A stretch of DNA of 64,000 bases from positions 3,786,448 through 3,850,447 of the forward strand of contig NZ_BAAAUN010000001.1 of NCBI RefSeq assembly GCF_039533965.1, read 5' to 3'. This DNA is from Microbacterium luteolum (GTDB lineage: Bacteria; Actinomycetota; Actinomycetes; Actinomycetales; Microbacteriaceae). The first letter of the stretch is position 1. Each line of letters starts with the position of its first letter. Below are positions 35,562 through 42,486 of this stretch, one piece after another. The position numbers and the translations under genes were made by a program. The notes under the pieces were generated by a model. The model was given only the letters and a program-made list of their open reading frames with translations. It was not told the DNA's origin and searched no databases.

Positions 35562-36640
35562 ACCGTGCGGCCTTCGATGCGGGACGTGAGCCCGAGGATC
35601 GTGCGCCCTGCCGCCGGCGAGATGGTTCCGGCCGACTCGGCCTCGCCGAGGATGGTCGACACCGCCCCGAGCTGCTCCTGCACAAGGCTGCGGACGAAGC
35701 GCTCGGCGCCGCACTCGCGAAGGCGGTCGCGGATGTCGGAGGCGTCCGCCACGCTGAGGTCCATCGAGCCGAAGCGCAGTTCGATGCTGGGCCAGTGGCC
35801 GGTCATACGGGCGTAGGCGATGATCGCGGTCTCCTTGCCCTCGCGCAGATCCGAGAAGGCGTCCTTGCCGTGGGCCTCGGGGTCGCCGAACACCGAGAGC
35901 AGGTCGTCCTGGAGCTGATAGGCGAGCCCGAGGTGCCGGCCGATCGCGGTGAGCTGCTCCTCGGCCGCGGGCGACGAGCCGGCGAGCACGGCCGCAGCGC
36001 GGAGGGGGAGCACGAAGGAGTAGGTCGCCGTCTTGTAGGCGCTCGTCGAGAGGATGGTCCGCAGGTCCGGGGCGATGATGCCGTCGCTCAGGCCAATGTC
36101 GGTGTGCTCGCCCGCGACGGTCTCGAAGATCGTCTGCTCGAGCAGGGCGAGGAGACGGGTGCGTGCGTCGCTCGAGACATCGGCGCGCGCGAAGCCCAGC
36201 ACGGCGGAGGCGAGCAGCAGGTCACCCATGAGGATGGCGCTGGAGCGAGCCCAGTGCAGCGCCGGCTCCGCGGGTTCGGTCGACCGGCGCTCGACGAGGG
36301 ATCCGATCAGGTTCGGGCGACGACGACGGATCAGGTCGCCGTCGATGACGTCGTCGTGGAGGAGGAAGGCGAAGTGCAGCAGCTCGACATGCACCGCGAC
36401 GTCGATCGCGCGCTCGACCTCGGCGATCGTGAGGCCTGCGGGGGTGAGGCTCCGCAGGAGATCGATCAGCAGCCGCGGCCGGATCAGCTTTCCGCCGAGC
36501 GCGTGCTCGGCAGCGGCCTGCCAGAGCGCGACGAACTCGGTGCCGTAGTGCTCGGCGGCGGCGGAGCGCTCCGAGAAGCGGCGCCGCAGCGCCTCCTCGA
36601 TGCGGGTGCCGAGGTCCTCTGCCGTCGCTGTGGACGTCAT
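35558..36640 (-). CDS. crtE: Geranylgeranyl diphosphate synthase CrtE
   Basis: 360 residues, trans-prenyltransferase fold. First Asp-rich motif in FLLHDDVIDGD (about 90-100), second in YQLQDDLLSVFGD (about 225-237), and GGKLIRPRLLIDLL for diphosphate binding. Supplies GGPP to CrtB. It starts 3 bp after the idi stop. Confidence 0.93.
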   Translation of the reverse strand: MTSTATAEDLGTRIEEALRRRFSERSAAAEHYGTEFVALWQAAAEHALGGKLIRPRLLIDLLRSLTPAGLTIAEVERAIDVAVHVELLHFAFLLHDDVIDGDLIRRRRPNLIGSLVERRSTEPAEPALHWARSSAILMGDLLLASAVLGFARADVSSDARTRLLALLEQTIFETVAGEHTDIGLSDGIIAPDLRTILSTSAYKTATYSFVLPLRAAAVLAGSSPAAEEQLTAIGRHLGLAYQLQDDLLSVFGDPEAHGKDAFSDLREGKETAIIAYARMTGHWPSIELRFGSMDLSVADASDIRDRLRECGAERFVRSLVQEQLGAVSTILGEAESAGTISPAAGRTILGLTSRIEGRTV

Positions 36641-36643
36641 CGG

Positions 36644-37165
36644 TCAGATCTCCCCGATGGCACGGAGGAGGGGAAGCTGCTCGACCATCCAGGGGCTGAA
36701 TGCGAAGGGTGTACGGGCAGCGGCGTCGATGAGGTCGTCGACCTCGACCCACGTCCACTCCGCCACCTCGTCGGGGTCGGCGAGCGGATCGCCGTCGACG
36801 ACGGCGACGTGGACAGGGCAGATCTCGTTCTCGACGATGCCGCTCGCATCGACCGCGCGATAGCGATAGTCGGGCAGGACGACGCGGAGATCGGTGATGT
36901 GCAGGCCGAGCTCACCGAGACCGTGCCGGTGGACGGCGGCGGTCATCTGCTCGTCGGGGCGCGGGTGGCCGCAGAAGCTGTTCGTCCACACGCCCGGCCA
37001 TGTCCGCTTGCCGAGCGCGCGCCTGGTCACGAGCACACGTCCGCGGGAGTCGAAGACGTAGCAGGAGAAGGCGAGGTGCAGCGGAGTGTCCCGGGTGTGG
37101 ACTTCGCTCTTCGGCCGGGTGCCGATCGCTGTCCCGTCCTCCGCGAGGAGCGTCACGTGATCCAC
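36644..37165 (-). CDS. idi: Isopentenyl-diphosphate delta-isomerase, type I
   Basis: 173 residues from GTG 37165 (GAGGGAGG site just upstream). Nudix-fold isomerase; the catalytic Cys is in TNSFCGHP (about 63-70), the metal-binding Glu in VENEICPVH (about 112-120). It balances IPP and DMAPP for carotenoid chain building and is the first gene of the operon. Confidence 0.95.
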   Translation of the reverse strand: MDHVTLLAEDGTAIGTRPKSEVHTRDTPLHLAFSCYVFDSRGRVLVTRRALGKRTWPGVWTNSFCGHPRPDEQMTAAVHRHGLGELGLHITDLRVVLPDYRYRAVDASGIVENEICPVHVAVVDGDPLADPDEVAEWTWVEVDDLIDAAARTPFAFSPWMVEQLPLLRAIGEI

Positions 37166-37180
37166 GGAGCCTCCCTCATC

Positions 37181-37212
37181 GTTTTAGCTAACTTAGTGAG
37201 TAATCAACTTAG
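37181..37212. promoter_or_regulatory. crt divergent control region with repeated AACTTAG elements
   Basis: In the 77-bp gap between idi and the MarR gene an AT-rich patch holds the palindrome TTAGCTAA (37184-37191) and two direct AACTTAG repeats (37190-37196 and 37206-37212), 16 bp apart. This is a credible operator for the neighbouring MarR-type repressor acting on both promoters. Confidence 0.5.
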
Positions 37213-37242
37213 CATGAAACTCTTCGTGTGTAACATGATCGC

Positions 37243-37860
37243 ATGGACTCGGAGGCCGGCACCACCCCGCGCGCGGTTGCGGCGAACTCCGCCGGAACGC
37301 CCGACGGCCTCAGTCACGCCGCGATCTACGACGTCGAGGCCAGCGATCCGCGCAGCAGCCTGATCGACCGCACCGGCGTGCCGCCCGAGGATCTGCGCCA
37401 GATCGCCGCGGTGATGGAGGCTCTGGCCGGACTCCGCGACGCCGAGCAGCGCCTGTCGCAGGCGTCTCGGCGGTACATGCGACTCAACGAGACCGACATG
37501 CGCGCGCTGCACTACCTGATCGTGTGCGCGAATCGGAACCTCGTGTCGACGCCGAGCGGGATCGCGCATCACCTCGGGATCTCGACAGCAGCGACCACCA
37601 AGCTGCTCGATCGCCTCGAGAACGGCGGACACATCCATCGCGCGCCGCACCCGACCGATCGCCGAGCGCTCGCGATCACGATCACACCCGAGACCCGGCA
37701 TGCGGCGATGGAGACGGTGGGGCGTCAGCAGGCCAAGCGGTTCTATGCGGCAGCGCGGCTGAGCAGAGAGGAGCGCGACCTCGTCATCCGCTTCCTCGCC
37801 GACATGACCGATGAGATCACGCTCCGCGACGAGCCCTGGCTGACCCAGACGGCGGACTAG
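37243..37860 (+). CDS. MarR-family regulator of carotenoid genes (CrtR-like)
   Basis: 205 residues. A disordered N-terminus (1-50) is followed by a MarR winged-helix domain (about 70-170: LNETDMRALHYLIVCANRNLVSTPSGIAHHLGISTAATTKLLDRLENGGHIHRAPHPTDRRAL, with the wing DRR). It is divergent from the crt operon, exactly as CrtR in Corynebacterium glutamicum, a MarR repressor that senses GGPP-type precursors. The regulator-ligand relation here is inferred from position and family. Confidence 0.88.
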   Translation: MDSEAGTTPRAVAANSAGTPDGLSHAAIYDVEASDPRSSLIDRTGVPPEDLRQIAAVMEALAGLRDAEQRLSQASRRYMRLNETDMRALHYLIVCANRNLVSTPSGIAHHLGISTAATTKLLDRLENGGHIHRAPHPTDRRALAITITPETRHAAMETVGRQQAKRFYAAARLSREERDLVIRFLADMTDEITLRDEPWLTQTAD

Positions 37861-37894
37861 ACCATTCCGCCGGAGCGACGTCCGGCGGAATGGT
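37861..37894. terminator. Bidirectional terminator between MarR gene and lsr2
   Basis: Perfect 14-bp stem (ACCATTCCGCCGGA) with 6-nt loop, starting right after the MarR stop codon and 6 bp from the lsr2 stop. Confidence 0.88.
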
Positions 37895-37899
37895 GAAGG

Positions 37900-38244
37900 T
37901 CAGTGGGCGGCGTTGTACGCCTCGACGACCGGGGCCGGGATACGGCCACGCTCCGACAGCGTGTAGCCGTTCGCGTTGGCCCAGGCGCGGATCGCCGCAA
38001 CCTCGGGATTGCGTGCCTGACGCTTGCGCGGGGAGGCGGCACGTGTGGAACTCGATGCGCCGGCGCGGCGACCTGCCGAGATGTACGGTTCGAATGCCTG
38101 ACGCAATTCCTCGACATGCGTGGAATTGAGGTCGATCTCGTACGAGGTGCCGTTCAGCGAGAAATGCACGGTCTCGCCCTCGCCGACCTCCAGCACGCTG
38201 CCGTCGATATCGTCTACCAGCTGGTGCACAATTCTTCTCGCCAT
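37900..38244 (-). CDS. lsr2: Lsr2 nucleoid-associated protein
   Basis: 114 residues. N-terminal dimerisation domain (MARRIVHQLVDDIDGS, then TYEIDLN region) and C-terminal AT-hook-like DNA-binding domain (about 75-114) with RARN-type segment followed by IRAWANANGYTLSERGRIPAPVVEAY, which carries the minor-groove RGR loop. It is the actinobacterial H-NS analogue, silencing AT-rich foreign DNA. Confidence 0.96.
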   Translation of the reverse strand: MARRIVHQLVDDIDGSVLEVGEGETVHFSLNGTSYEIDLNSTHVEELRQAFEPYISAGRRAGASSSTRAASPRKRQARNPEVAAIRAWANANGYTLSERGRIPAPVVEAYNAAH

Positions 38245-38303
38245 GGAATTGACCCTACAGCGCGCATAAAGAGGAAGACAAGAAGATCCGCGGAATGCGA
38301 CGG

Positions 38304-38630
38304 CTATTCGTGACCGGTGTCGATCAGCTTGAGGCCGACAATGCATCCGACGAGTCCCATCAGCAGCAGAATGCGCAGCCAGGAGACCTCCGTGTCGCCG
38401 GTGATCATCGCCCAGATGACCGTGAGAGACGCGCCGATGCCGACCCATACGGCATAAGCAGTACCGGTCGGTATGTCCTTCATCGCGTAGGCGAGTCCGA
38501 CCATCGAGAGTGCCAGGCCGACGAAGAAGATGACGCTCGGCCAGAGCTTCGTTAGTCCTTCGGACTTTCCGAGTGCGGTGGCCCAGACGGCCTCGAGGAC
38601 TCCGGAGACGATGAGAATGATCCACGACAT
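38304..38630 (-). CDS. sugE: SMR transporter, guanidinium exporter Gdx (SugE type)
   Basis: 108 residues, four membrane helices. The essential membrane Glu is in VLEAVWATALGKSEGLT (about Glu12-13), and the Gdx signature (AVWVGIGA in helix 3) is present. It exports guanidinium as a dual-topology dimer in exchange for protons. Its mRNA leader is a guanidine-III riboswitch (38643-38688), strongly supporting this substrate over quaternary-ammonium drugs. Confidence 0.93.
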   Translation of the reverse strand: MSWIILIVSGVLEAVWATALGKSEGLTKLWPSVIFFVGLALSMVGLAYAMKDIPTGTAYAVWVGIGASLTVIWAMITGDTEVSWLRILLLMGLVGCIVGLKLIDTGHE

Positions 38631-38642
38631 GATCGGTCCTTT

Positions 38643-38688
38643 CGGACCAGTCTTTTCGCTCACCGGGTACTGGTCTGCCTCGTCCGGG
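38643..38688 (-). ncRNA. Guanidine-III riboswitch
   Basis: Read on the minus strand the leader shows the class signature CCGGACGAGG, then ACCCGGUGAG, with a P2 helix GACCAG/CUGGUC forming the small pseudoknot aptamer. The right arm of P2 (38645-38650) shares bases with GGUCC, which can pair with GGACC (38635-38639) in a hairpin burying the ribosome site AAAGGA. Ligand binding would free that site, giving a translational ON switch. A TATCAT -10 box (38713-38718) starts the leader. Confidence 0.88.
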
Positions 38689-38777
38689 GCCGGAGTTCTC
38701 CGACCACTGCCGATGATAGCGGAGGGGGCTGGGCAGGGCCTGGGCAGTTCGACGAGGGATCCGGCGTGCGCGTCAGG

Positions 38778-39635
38778 TCAGGGGAGGAGACCTGCGCGCC
38801 GAGCGCGTGTGACGGCGGAATGGCGGGTCGAGGCGTCGAGCTTCGACATCGCGGTGCCGAGGTAGGCCTTGACCGTGCCTTCGCGGAGTCCCAGCTGGGC
38901 GGCGATCTCGGCGTTGGTCGAGCCGAGCGCGGCGCAGGCGAGCACGTCGGTCTCGCGGGGGGAGAGGTGCACGGTCGGAACGGGGCCGGTGACGACGGGA
39001 ACCGCATCGCCTGCCAGAGTGACCAGGCGCCGCTCGACCTGGGCGATTCGCGCACGGAGCTCGGGGTCGTCGACGTCGGCGGCGATGCTCCGGAGCGCGG
39101 CGAAGCTCTCCCGCAGCTCCTCGCGCTGCGGGGCGGGTACGGCCTCGGATCCCGGAGCGGAGGTCCGGAGCCGCCGCTCGACCTCGTCGCGGATCCGCAG
39201 TTCATCGGCGACCGACTGCGCGACCTGCATCGCCGGCGCGGTCGTCACCCCGCCGACCTGCTCCTCGTCCCAGGCGCCGGCATAGAGCACGCCGCGGGGT
39301 CGGCCCTGAACCACGATCGGGAGGGCGAGCAGCGTCCGCAGTCCCTCGCCCAGCACGAACACGTCGTAGTCGTGCGTGATCTGCTGCGAGGAGCCGTAGT
39401 CGCTCGTCATGCGCGGACGGAGCTCCATCATGGCTCGGCCGCCGAGGCCGCGCTCGGGGCGGACGCGCAGACCGTCCAGCGCTCGGGTCCGGTTGCCGAC
39501 GATGCTCGTCACGCTGACGACGCCCTCTTCGATCAGGCCACCGAAGGCGACAGGGAAGCGCGTACGCCGGGCGAGCTCGCGCACCGCATTGGCGACGAGT
39601 TCGCCCTCGGATTCGATGGCGACCGGTGAGCTCAC
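38778..39635 (-). CDS. GAF-domain LuxR-type transcriptional regulator
   Basis: 285 residues. An N-terminal GAF-like sensor domain (about 15-150), a coiled linker and a C-terminal LuxR HTH (about 222-280: LSPRETDVLACAALGSTNAEIAAQLGLREGTVKAYL). It has no receiver domain. It is divergent from the DUF485/acetate-symporter operon, an arrangement common in Actinobacteria, so it probably regulates that operon in response to a small molecule. Confidence 0.88.
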   Translation of the reverse strand: MSSPVAIESEGELVANAVRELARRTRFPVAFGGLIEEGVVSVTSIVGNRTRALDGLRVRPERGLGGRAMMELRPRMTSDYGSSQQITHDYDVFVLGEGLRTLLALPIVVQGRPRGVLYAGAWDEEQVGGVTTAPAMQVAQSVADELRIRDEVERRLRTSAPGSEAVPAPQREELRESFAALRSIAADVDDPELRARIAQVERRLVTLAGDAVPVVTGPVPTVHLSPRETDVLACAALGSTNAEIAAQLGLREGTVKAYLGTAMSKLDASTRHSAVTRARRAGLLP

Positions 39636-39743
39636 GACTACCTACTTTCGGGGGTGACGGCACCGTTCCCCGTTTCGTAGCGTCGACCCTATCACTCGCG
39701 CGACTCCGTCGTGCGAGCACCGGACATGAGGCAAGGAGGCCCC

Positions 39744-40091
39744 ATGAGCGACCAGACCCCCGCGGGTTCGAGCACCGCGATCGATTACATCGCCATCGAG
39801 GAATCACCGAGATTCCGCACTCTGAAACGCACCCAGCGATCCTTCATCTTCCCTCTCGCCGCGTTCTTCCTCATCTGGTATTTCGCGTATGTGCTTCTCG
39901 CTGCATTTGCGACGGAGTTCATGGGTCAGCGGGTGTGGGGCGATATCACCGTCGGCCTGCTCCTCGGGCTCGGACAGTTCGTGACGACCTTCGCCATCAC
40001 GATGATCTACGTGTCATTCGCGAACAGGAAGATCGATCCGCTGGCGACCGAGATCCGTGAAGAACTCGAGAAGGCGCAGGGCCAGGCATGA
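39744..40091 (+). CDS. DUF485 membrane protein
   Basis: 115 residues starting after AAGGAGG (39733-39739). Two membrane helices (about 40-62 and 73-97) in the DUF485 pattern (SPRFRTLKRTQRSFIFPLAAFFLIWYF). DUF485 proteins are encoded directly ahead of acetate/monocarboxylate symporters and probably assist them. It overlaps the symporter gene by 4 bp. Confidence 0.92.
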   Translation: MSDQTPAGSSTAIDYIAIEESPRFRTLKRTQRSFIFPLAAFFLIWYFAYVLLAAFATEFMGQRVWGDITVGLLLGLGQFVTTFAITMIYVSFANRKIDPLATEIREELEKAQGQA

Positions 40092-41725
40092 ACATCGTCC
40101 CCTTCGCGACCGAACCCGTCGCCATCGAGAGCAACCCCGTTCTCAACATCTCGATCTTCCTGGCCTTCGTGGCGGTGACGCTCTTCATCGTCATCCGGGC
40201 CAGCCGCAACAACAAGACAGCGGCCGACTACTACGCCGCCGGCCGCTCGTTCACCGGTCCGCAGAACGGCTTCGCGATCGCCGGCGACTACCTGTCCGCA
40301 GCATCCTTCCTCGGCATCTGCGGTGCGATCGCGATCAACGGCTACGACGGCTTCCTCTACTCCATCGGATTCCTGGTGGCGTGGCTCGTCGCGCTGCTCC
40401 TGGTGGCGGAGATGATGCGCAACACCGGCAAGTTCACCATGGCGGATGTGCTGTCGTTCCGCTTGAAGCAGCGCCCCATCCGGATGGCTGCGGCCATCAC
40501 CACGCTCGCGGTGTGCTTCTTCTACCTGCTTGCCCAGATGGCGGGTGCCGGCGGTCTCGTGTCGCTGCTGCTCGGCATCGACGGCCGCCTCGGGCAGTCG
40601 GTTGTGATCGCGGTGGTCGGCGTCCTGATGATCGTCTACGTGCTCATCGGCGGGATGAAGGGCACGACGTGGGTGCAGATCGTGAAGGCATTCCTCCTGA
40701 TCGGCGGCGCACTCGCGATGACCATCTGGGTGCTCGCGATCAACGGGTTCAACCTCAACACGCTGCTCGAGGCCGCGGTCGCGAACTCCGACAAGGGTGA
40801 CGCGATCCTGGCCCCGGGGCTGCAGTACGGCGCGAATCCCTGGGACTTCCTGTCGCTCGGAATGGCGCTCGTCCTCGGCACGGCCGGCCTGCCGCACGTG
40901 CTGATGCGGTTCTACACGGTGCCGACGGCGAAAGAGGCTCGCCGTTCGGTCGTCTGGGCGATCTGGCTGATCGGGGGGTTCTACCTGCTGACGCTCGTGC
41001 TCGGGTACGGCGCCGGTGCGCTCGTCGGAGCGGACGTCATCGCGGCGGCTCCCGGCGGCGTCAACTCCGCCGCGCCCCTGCTCGCTCTGCAGCTCGGCGG
41101 GCCGGTGCTCCTGGGCTTCATCTCGGCGGTGGCTTTCGCGACCATCCTCGCGGTCGTCGCCGGTCTCACGATCACGGCGGCGGCGTCGTTCGCCCATGAC
41201 ATCTATGCGAACGTGATCCAGAAGGGGAAGAGAGATGCCGCGGGCGAGCCCGTGGAGGCCGACCCGGACGCCGAGGTGCGCGTCGCGCGCCGGACCGTGA
41301 TCGTCATCGGCATCCTGGCGATCATCGGCGGCATCGGAGCGCAGGGGCAGAACATCGCGTTCCTGGTGGCGCTGGCCTTCGCCGTCGCGGCATCCGCCAA
41401 CCTCCCGACGATCCTGTACTCGCTCTTCTGGCGGCGCTTCTCGACACGGGGCGCGGTGTGGAGCATGTACGGCGGGCTCGGCTCCGCCATCCTCCTGATC
41501 GTCCTTTCGCCGGTGTTCTCCGGAACGCCGACGTCGATGATCCCCGGGATCGACATCGCCGTGTGGCCGTTGAACAATCCGGGGATCGTGTCGATCCCGC
41601 TCGGCTTCCTGCTGGGCTGGCTCGGCACCATCACCAGCAGCAGGAAGGAGTCCCCGGACCTCGCCGCCGAGATGGAGGTGCGCTCGCTCACGGGCTTCGG
41701 AGCGGAGAAGGCGACCGAGCACTGA
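40088..41725 (+). CDS. Solute:sodium symporter, acetate/monocarboxylate type
   Basis: 545 residues, about 13 membrane helices. ActP/MctC-like features: SRNNKTAADYYAAGRSFTGPQNGFAIAGDYLSAASFLG at the start (Na-binding helix 1), GGMKGTTWVQIVKA, and LPHVLMRFYTVPT (sodium/solute signature). Likely imports acetate, pyruvate or propionate. Coupled to DUF485. Confidence 0.92.
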   Translation: MNIVPFATEPVAIESNPVLNISIFLAFVAVTLFIVIRASRNNKTAADYYAAGRSFTGPQNGFAIAGDYLSAASFLGICGAIAINGYDGFLYSIGFLVAWLVALLLVAEMMRNTGKFTMADVLSFRLKQRPIRMAAAITTLAVCFFYLLAQMAGAGGLVSLLLGIDGRLGQSVVIAVVGVLMIVYVLIGGMKGTTWVQIVKAFLLIGGALAMTIWVLAINGFNLNTLLEAAVANSDKGDAILAPGLQYGANPWDFLSLGMALVLGTAGLPHVLMRFYTVPTAKEARRSVVWAIWLIGGFYLLTLVLGYGAGALVGADVIAAAPGGVNSAAPLLALQLGGPVLLGFISAVAFATILAVVAGLTITAAASFAHDIYANVIQKGKRDAAGEPVEADPDAEVRVARRTVIVIGILAIIGGIGAQGQNIAFLVALAFAVAASANLPTILYSLFWRRFSTRGAVWSMYGGLGSAILLIVLSPVFSGTPTSMIPGIDIAVWPLNNPGIVSIPLGFLLGWLGTITSSRKESPDLAAEMEVRSLTGFGAEKATEH

Positions 41726-41742
41726 TCCGCGGAACCTCGAGC

Positions 41743-41777
41743 ACGTGGACCCGGCGGCCTACTCGCCGGGTCCACGT
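41743..41777. terminator. Stem-loop between convergent symporter and MGMT-like genes
   Basis: Perfect 14-bp stem (ACGTGGACCCGGCG) with a 7-nt loop, 17 bp after each of the two converging stop codons. Confidence 0.8.
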
Positions 41778-41794
41778 CGTCTCGGGGGCGCCGC

Positions 41795-42307
41795 TCAGCG
41801 GGATTCGAGGTCCAGCAGGAACCTCTTGCGCTCCGGGTGCGCGCCGTAGTGACCCGCGGATCCGTCGGAGCGCACGACGCGGTGCACGGGGACGATGATC
41901 GAGAAGGGCGTGAGGCGACAGGCGGTGCCGACCGCGCGCGCTGCTCCGGGGTGGCCGGCGAGCACGGCGACCTCGCCGTAGCTGAGGGTCTCGCCCCACT
42001 CGATGTCGCAGATCGTCTGCAGGGCGAGCAAGGGGAACCCCTCGACGAGCCGCCAGTCGAGGCGGAGGTGATCCTCGAAGCGGATGGGCTCTCCGTCGAA
42101 GTAGGAGTCGAGCAGATGGGCCAGCTCGTCGGCCGCGCCCGGATCGGGCTCCGGCATCGCGTGCAGCTGGCGGGCGGTGCCTTCGAGGAGCCAGGGCACG
42201 GAGGGGTCCTCGGATTCGGAGAGGTCGAAGCGCACGATGCCCTCGTCGGAGAACACCGCGAGAGCATCCCCGAACGGGGTGGGGGCGAAGTCGTAGCGGA
42301 AGGTCAT
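41795..42307 (-). CDS. Ogt/MGMT-family protein lacking the catalytic cysteine
   Basis: 170 residues with both domains of O6-alkylguanine-DNA alkyltransferases: an N-terminal RNase-H-like domain (1-85) and the DNA-binding/active-site domain (90-168). The invariant PCHR is PVHR here (Pro140-Val141-His142-Arg143; codon GTG), so it cannot accept an alkyl group by the normal mechanism. The arginine finger (ARAVG, Arg124) and the following helix remain, and the Asn normally near AVGxANxxNP is replaced (AVGTACRLTP). It may therefore bind damaged bases and signal repair, as alkyltransferase-like proteins do (these usually carry Trp at this place and lack the N-terminal domain), or be an inactive paralogue. 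Confidence 0.85.
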   Translation of the reverse strand: MTFRYDFAPTPFGDALAVFSDEGIVRFDLSESEDPSVPWLLEGTARQLHAMPEPDPGAADELAHLLDSYFDGEPIRFEDHLRLDWRLVEGFPLLALQTICDIEWGETLSYGEVAVLAGHPGAARAVGTACRLTPFSIIVPVHRVVRSDGSAGHYGAHPERKRFLLDLESR

Positions 42308-42486
42308 GCCCCCATACTGACCGGGTGCGACGACCTCGCGGATCCCTCAGCGCGCTCGTCGTGGACAACAGGGTTCAGCCCCCGAGCATTGCAGGAGCAG
42401 TCGCGGATGCCCGTCAGAGGCCAGAATTACGGTGAAACCCGCCCCGGTTACCCGGGCTCGCGCTCTTGCGCGCCTAGGGTGTCAGT

